DNA of 9,108 bases from Nitrospinota bacterium (GTDB lineage Bacteria; Nitrospirota; Nitrospiria; Nitrospirales; UBA8639), in NCBI GenBank assembly GCA_022561525.1, contig JADFRB010000046.1, positions 1 to 9,108 of the forward strand. Direction: 5' to 3'. The translations under genes and the position numbers were made by a program. Numbering within the stretch: the first letter of the stretch is position 1; each line of letters starts with the position of its first letter. The notes under the pieces were generated by a model, which was given only the letters and a program-made list of their open reading frames with translations, did not search any database and was not told the DNA's origin. Below, piece by piece: positions 6,394-9,108 of the stretch.

Positions 6394-7604
6394 AGTTACC
6401 CATTTATATGGACAACCATTCGACCACGCCCTGCGATCCTCGCGTGGTGGATGCGATGCTCCCGTATTTCACCGAAAAGTTTGGCAATTCAGCGAGTCGC
6501 AACCATTCGTTTGGTTGGGAGGCTGAAGAAGGGGTAGACACCGCACGAAAGCAAATTGCCAAACTGATCAATGCGGATTCCAAGGAAATTGTCTTTACCA
6601 GTGGTGCGACGGAATCCAATAACTTGGCGTTGAAAGGTGTGGCGGAGATGTATCGCGAAAAAGGTGATCACATCATCACGAGCTCGACGGAACATCGCGC
6701 GGTGATCGACCCGGCCAAATCGCTCGAGAAGAAAGGTGTCAAGGTCACCTATCTTTCGGTGGATAAGACCGGCACGGTGAATCCTGATGATGTGCGCAAT
6801 GCCATCACGGATAAAACCATTTTGATTTCGATCATGTTAGCGAATAACGAAATTGGCACCATCAATCCCATTAAAGAAATTGGCAAGATTGCAAAAGAAA
6901 AAGGCGTGCTGTTCCACTGTGATGCGACTCAAGGCGTCGGAAAAATCCCGGTTAATGTCCAAGAGCTAGGCGTGGATCTGATGTCTTTTTCGGCGCATAA
7001 GATTTATGGGCCGAAAGGCATTGGCGCATTATACGTTCGGCGTAGGGCCCCTCGAGTTCGCTTGGTGCCGATGCTGGATGGTGGTGGTCATGAACGGGGC
7101 ATGCGGTCAGGGACACTTCCTGTTCCATTGATTGTTGGTTTTGGGAAAGCCGCGGAGTTGTGCGAACAAGAAATGGCAACAGAGTCCGTTCGAATGATGG
7201 CTCTGCGCGATCGACTGAAGGCCGGCATTATGGGGGCGATGGAAGAAGTCTATCTGAATGGGCATCCTACCGAACGGCTGCCCGGGAATTTGAATATTAG
7301 TTTTGCCTACGTCGAAGGCGAGGCGTTGCTGATGGGGGTGAAGGAAATTGCCCTTTCTTCTGGCTCGGCCTGTACTTCTGCGACACTCGAACCGTCTTAT
7401 GTGCTTCGGGCGCTTGGCGTGGGTTCGGATTTAGCGCATTCGTCCATTCGGTTTGGGATCGGACGATTTACCACAGAGGAAGAAGTGGACTATACGATTG
7501 ATCGGATGCTTAAGGCTGTGAATCATTTGCGAGAGATGTCGCCATTGTATGAAATGGCCAAAGAAGGGATCGATCTCAGTACAGTCGAATGGGCGGCTCA
7601 CTGA
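6390..7604 (+). CDS. iscS: Cysteine desulfurase IscS
   Basis: The 404-residue length equals that of E. coli IscS, and similarity is evident throughout. This cytosolic PLP enzyme converts cysteine to alanine, holding the sulfur as a persulfide that it passes to IscU and other acceptors. Seen: N-terminus [25 protein letters not shown] (residues 70-80), H102 stacking on PLP, NNEIG, D178 in [15 protein letters not shown] with the Schiff-base lysine K204, [14 protein letters not shown] (231-244), and the loop [17 protein letters not shown] with catalytic C328. The C-terminal SPLYEM...VEWAAH tail matches the IscU-docking end of group I (IscS/NFS1) enzymes, which excludes SufS or NifS-like short forms. 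AAGGAG lies about nine bases upstream of the ATG. It overlaps iscR by 4 bp and precedes iscU by 68 bp. Confidence 0.98.
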   Translation: MKLPIYMDNHSTTPCDPRVVDAMLPYFTEKFGNSASRNHSFGWEAEEGVDTARKQIAKLINADSKEIVFTSGATESNNLALKGVAEMYREKGDHIITSSTEHRAVIDPAKSLEKKGVKVTYLSVDKTGTVNPDDVRNAITDKTILISIMLANNEIGTINPIKEIGKIAKEKGVLFHCDATQGVGKIPVNVQELGVDLMSFSAHKIYGPKGIGALYVRRRAPRVRLVPMLDGGGHERGMRSGTLPVPLIVGFGKAAELCEQEMATESVRMMALRDRLKAGIMGAMEEVYLNGHPTERLPGNLNISFAYVEGEALLMGVKEIALSSGSACTSATLEPSYVLRALGVGSDLAHSSIRFGIGRFTTEEEVDYTIDRMLKAVNHLREMSPLYEMAKEGIDLSTVEWAAH

Positions 7605-7640
7605 ATTAGAGAAACAGGAAATATAGCCAATCGTGCTTTG

Positions 7641-7646
7641 TATAAT
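7641..7646 (+). promoter_or_regulatory. TATAAT box in the iscS-iscU gap, possible internal promoter
   Basis: A perfect TATAAT occurs 26 bases before the iscU ATG in the 68-bp gap. No TTGACA-like hexamer lies at 16-18 bases upstream, and the extended -10 TGn is not quite in register. It could give extra iscU-iscA transcripts, but may be chance. Confidence 0.25.
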
Positions 7647-7672
7647 TGTAAAAATCTAAGGAGGGTAGAATC

Positions 7673-8092
7673 ATGGCATACAGTGAAAAGGTGATTGACC
7701 ATTACAACAATCCTCGCAATATGGGGAGCTTTAAAAAGGACGATGATGGCGTGGGGACAGGCATTGTTGGTGCTCCCGAGTGCGGCGATGTGATGAAGCT
7801 TCAGATTAAAGTCGAAAATGACACCATCGTCGATGCCAAGTTCAAAACCTTTGGATGCGGGTCAGCCATTGCCAGCTCAAGTTTGGCGACAGAGTGGTTG
7901 AAAGGCAAAACCGTAGAGGAAGCCGGGCAGATTAAAAATACGGAAATTGTGGAAGAACTCAATCTTCCCCCAGTGAAAATTCACTGTTCAGTGTTAGCGG
8001 AAGATGCGATTAAAGGTGCATTGAATGATTATAAGAAGAAAGCGGAGATGAAGTTACAACAAGAAGAAACGACTGCCTCAGCTAGTTCCTAA
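7673..8092 (+). CDS. iscU: Iron-sulfur cluster scaffold protein IscU
   Basis: IscU is the cytosolic scaffold on which IscS-derived sulfur and iron form a [2Fe-2S] cluster. The 139-residue protein begins MAYSEKVIDHYNNPRNMGSF, the family N-terminus. Active-site residues are C37 and D39 in PECGDVMKLQ, C62 in FGCGSAIASSS, and H104-C105 in KIHCS. The HscA recognition motif LPPVK is intact at residues 98-102, which predicts use of the HscA/HscB chaperones and agrees with hscB downstream. It is about 11 residues longer than E. coli IscU because of a polar tail rich in Lys, Gln, Glu, Thr and Ser (about residues 121-139). AAGGAGGG (7658-7665) lies seven bases before the ATG, the strongest ribosome binding site in the window, fitting high demand for the scaffold. 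The intact Asp39 and LPPVK argue against a SufU or a NifU N-domain. Confidence 0.98.
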   Translation: MAYSEKVIDHYNNPRNMGSFKKDDDGVGTGIVGAPECGDVMKLQIKVENDTIVDAKFKTFGCGSAIASSSLATEWLKGKTVEEAGQIKNTEIVEELNLPPVKIHCSVLAEDAIKGALNDYKKKAEMKLQQEETTASASS

Positions 8093-8123
8093 ATTGGTGA
8101 AGTTGAATTAAGGGAGAAGGAAT

Positions 8124-8477
8124 ATGGAGACGACACAAACGACAGAAACCCCCCTGGTGACCTTGACGGATGCCGCGGTTGAAGAAGTGAAGCGGTTGAT
8201 GGATGTGCAAGATCTCACCGAAGGTGGTCTTCGCTTGGGCGTCAAAGGTGGTGGATGTTCCGGTCTCAGTTACACAGTTAACTTTGATGACAAGATTAGT
8301 GAATTTGATACGATTTGCGAAAAGGATGGTGTGAAAATCATCGTGGATGCAAAAAGCGCTATTTATCTTGAAGGCATGCAACTCGATTATCAAAAGGATC
8401 TCGTGAGTGGTGGATTCAAATTTAGTAATCCCAATGCCACCAAAACCTGTGGATGTGGAGAATCCTTCTCCGCGTAA
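8124..8477 (+). CDS. iscA: A-type iron-sulfur carrier IscA
   Basis: This 117-residue protein is an A-type carrier of the IscA/ErpA/HesB family, which receives clusters from the IscU system and passes them to target enzymes, with a role in [4Fe-4S] formation. The three conserved cysteines are C45 in KGGGCSGLSY and C109 and C111 in the C-terminal TCGCGESFSA. FSNPNA precedes the final Cys pair as in the family. The N-terminus has about ten Thr/Glu-rich residues before the fold starts at VTLTDAA. AGGGAG (8111-8116) lies seven bases upstream of ATG. It follows iscU by 31 bp in the usual isc order, which is why I call it IscA; sequence alone does not exclude an ErpA-like carrier. Confidence 0.93.
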   Translation: METTQTTETPLVTLTDAAVEEVKRLMDVQDLTEGGLRLGVKGGGCSGLSYTVNFDDKISEFDTICEKDGVKIIVDAKSAIYLEGMQLDYQKDLVSGGFKFSNPNATKTCGCGESFSA

Positions 8478-8485
8478 GGGCAGCA

Positions 8486-8499
8486 CCCACGATAGTGGG
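8486..8499 (+). other. Short inverted repeat after iscA
   Basis: CCCAC and GTGGG flank the four-base loop GATA, starting nine bases after the iscA stop, and are followed by the A-rich AAAATGAAAAT. With no T tract it is not a terminator; it may simply add structure to the iscA-hscB spacer. Confidence 0.3.
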
Positions 8500-8522
8500 A
8501 AAATGAAAATGATTCGAATTGG

Positions 8523-8550
8523 CGGGCATGGTCCAGACGGACCATGCCCG
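8523..8550 (+). terminator. Perfect 12-bp stem-loop between iscA and hscB (terminator-like or processing element)
   Basis: CGGGCATGGTCC (8523-8534) and GGACCATGCCCG (8539-8550) pair perfectly around the four-base loop AGAC, and two G-U pairs could extend the stem. The stem is GC-rich, but only TTG follows it, so it lacks a proper T tract for intrinsic termination. It ends 17 bases before the likely hscB ATG. It could cause partial termination, protect the 3' end of an iscRSUA message, mark an RNA-processing site, or limit hscB translation. The structure is certain; the terminator label is tentative. Confidence 0.5.
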
Positions 8551-8567
8551 TTGTGCGAGTGCCGACG

Positions 8568-9108
8568 ATGAGTACCCAACCGACATCAGCTGATCGTGTG
8601 TCCCGCGAATTGCCCATGGCGCGAAGTATGTGCTGGCATTGCCAGTCCGAGGTCTTCGGAGAATACTTTTGCGGTCGATGCGTGAAGGTTCAACCGCTTT
8701 CGAAAGAGTTAGACTATTTCACCTGCATGAACCTTCCTCGCCTGCTTACCATCGATAAAAAATATTTGGAGGACACATTCTATTCGTTGAGTCGCACTTT
8801 TCATCCGGACTTCTATGTCAATAAAGATGAAGGGGAAAAAGCCGTCAGTCTTGGGAATACGGCGCTTCTCAATACAGCGTATCGCACGCTCAAAGATCCG
8901 ATCCAAAGGGCAGAATATCTGATTCGATTAGAAGCCGGTTCAGTCAAGGATATTCGTTCTGCCCCACCTGCTGATTTATTTGATGAAATTCTTGAGCTCC
9001 AGGAGGATTTAGAAGAGTTTCGTTCGTTATCCGGTGATACTGATTCAGAGCGTGGACGAGAATTACGGAACAAACTTCACACGGATCGAGAGACCCTTGA
9101 GGTCCGCC
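8568..9108 (+). CDS. hscB: Co-chaperone HscB with N-terminal four-cysteine zinc-finger-like domain, 3' end outside window
   Basis: The frame is open from ATG 8568 to the window end, giving 180 visible residues. HscB is the J-domain co-chaperone that brings IscU to the Hsp70 HscA and stimulates its ATPase for cluster release. The J domain starts near DYFTCMNLPRLL, has the essential HPD at residues 79-81 in SRTFHPDFY, and continues through NTAYRTLKDPIQRAEYL; the acidic helical region after it is the IscU-binding part. Upstream lies CWHC-x9-CGRC (C22, C25, C35, C38), a probable zinc site absent from E. coli HscB but known in human HSC20 and some bacterial HscB proteins. The start is uncertain: ATGs at 8568, 8616 and 8628 are all in frame, none has a clear Shine-Dalgarno, and all keep the four cysteines. 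hscA would be expected next. Confidence 0.93.
   Translation, partial: MSTQPTSADRVSRELPMARSMCWHCQSEVFGEYFCGRCVKVQPLSKELDYFTCMNLPRLLTIDKKYLEDTFYSLSRTFHPDFYVNKDEGEKAVSLGNTALLNTAYRTLKDPIQRAEYLIRLEAGSVKDIRSAPPADLFDEILELQEDLEEFRSLSGDTDSERGRELRNKLHTDRETLEVR

Noticed and set aside
8082..8617. Minus-strand frames opposite iscA and the hairpin
   Set aside because: They are antisense to iscA, a gene with clear family motifs, and have low-complexity translations without recognisable domains.
8709..9073. Minus-strand frames opposite the right end
   Set aside because: They are shadows of hscB, whose plus-strand frame carries the HPD motif and runs off the window edge.

Overview
The window looks like chromosomal DNA of a Gram-negative-type bacterium of roughly 50% GC. 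Group I IscS and IscU, an ISC-type ferredoxin and an HscB with an N-terminal four-cysteine domain, next to a lipid-linked glycan locus, would fit Nitrospirota (for example a Nitrospira relative) or a proteobacterium. That placement is inference from gene content, because no rRNA or other phylogenetic marker is present.

Bases 1-5085, all on the + strand, are a surface-glycan biosynthesis block: a WbqC-family protein cut by the left edge, a PIG-L/LmbE-type de-N-acetylase, a DegT/DnrJ/EryC1-type PLP aminotransferase, a WecA/MraY-like polyprenyl-phosphate sugar-1-phosphate transferase (4-bp ATGA overlap with the aminotransferase), and a UDP-sugar 6-dehydrogenase of the UDP-GlcNAc/UDP-glucose dehydrogenase family. 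Together they can make modified nucleotide sugars (oxidised, deacetylated or aminated) and start an undecaprenyl-linked polysaccharide such as O-antigen or exopolysaccharide.

Bases 5272-9108 are an iron-sulfur cluster (ISC) assembly locus. A [2Fe-2S] ferredoxin lies on the - strand. Divergently on the + strand run iscR (Rrf2 regulator), iscS, iscU, iscA and hscB, the last cut by the right edge; hscA would be expected just outside. IscS takes sulfur from cysteine, IscU is the scaffold, ferredoxin supplies electrons, IscA is a carrier, and HscB delivers loaded IscU to HscA. The 225-bp divergent spacer holds a site resembling the E. coli IscR type 1 operator over a plausible -35 box, which suggests IscR autoregulation, and a tandem 10-bp repeat on the ferredoxin side.

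The 186-bp gap between the convergent dehydrogenase and ferredoxin genes (5086-5271) has only a weak AT-rich hairpin. I see no tRNA, rRNA, CRISPR array, transposase or phage gene. Both blocks belong to known families. The points worth a second look are the separate divergent ferredoxin, the altered ligand and recognition residues of IscR, the zinc-finger-like HscB and the hairpin before it.
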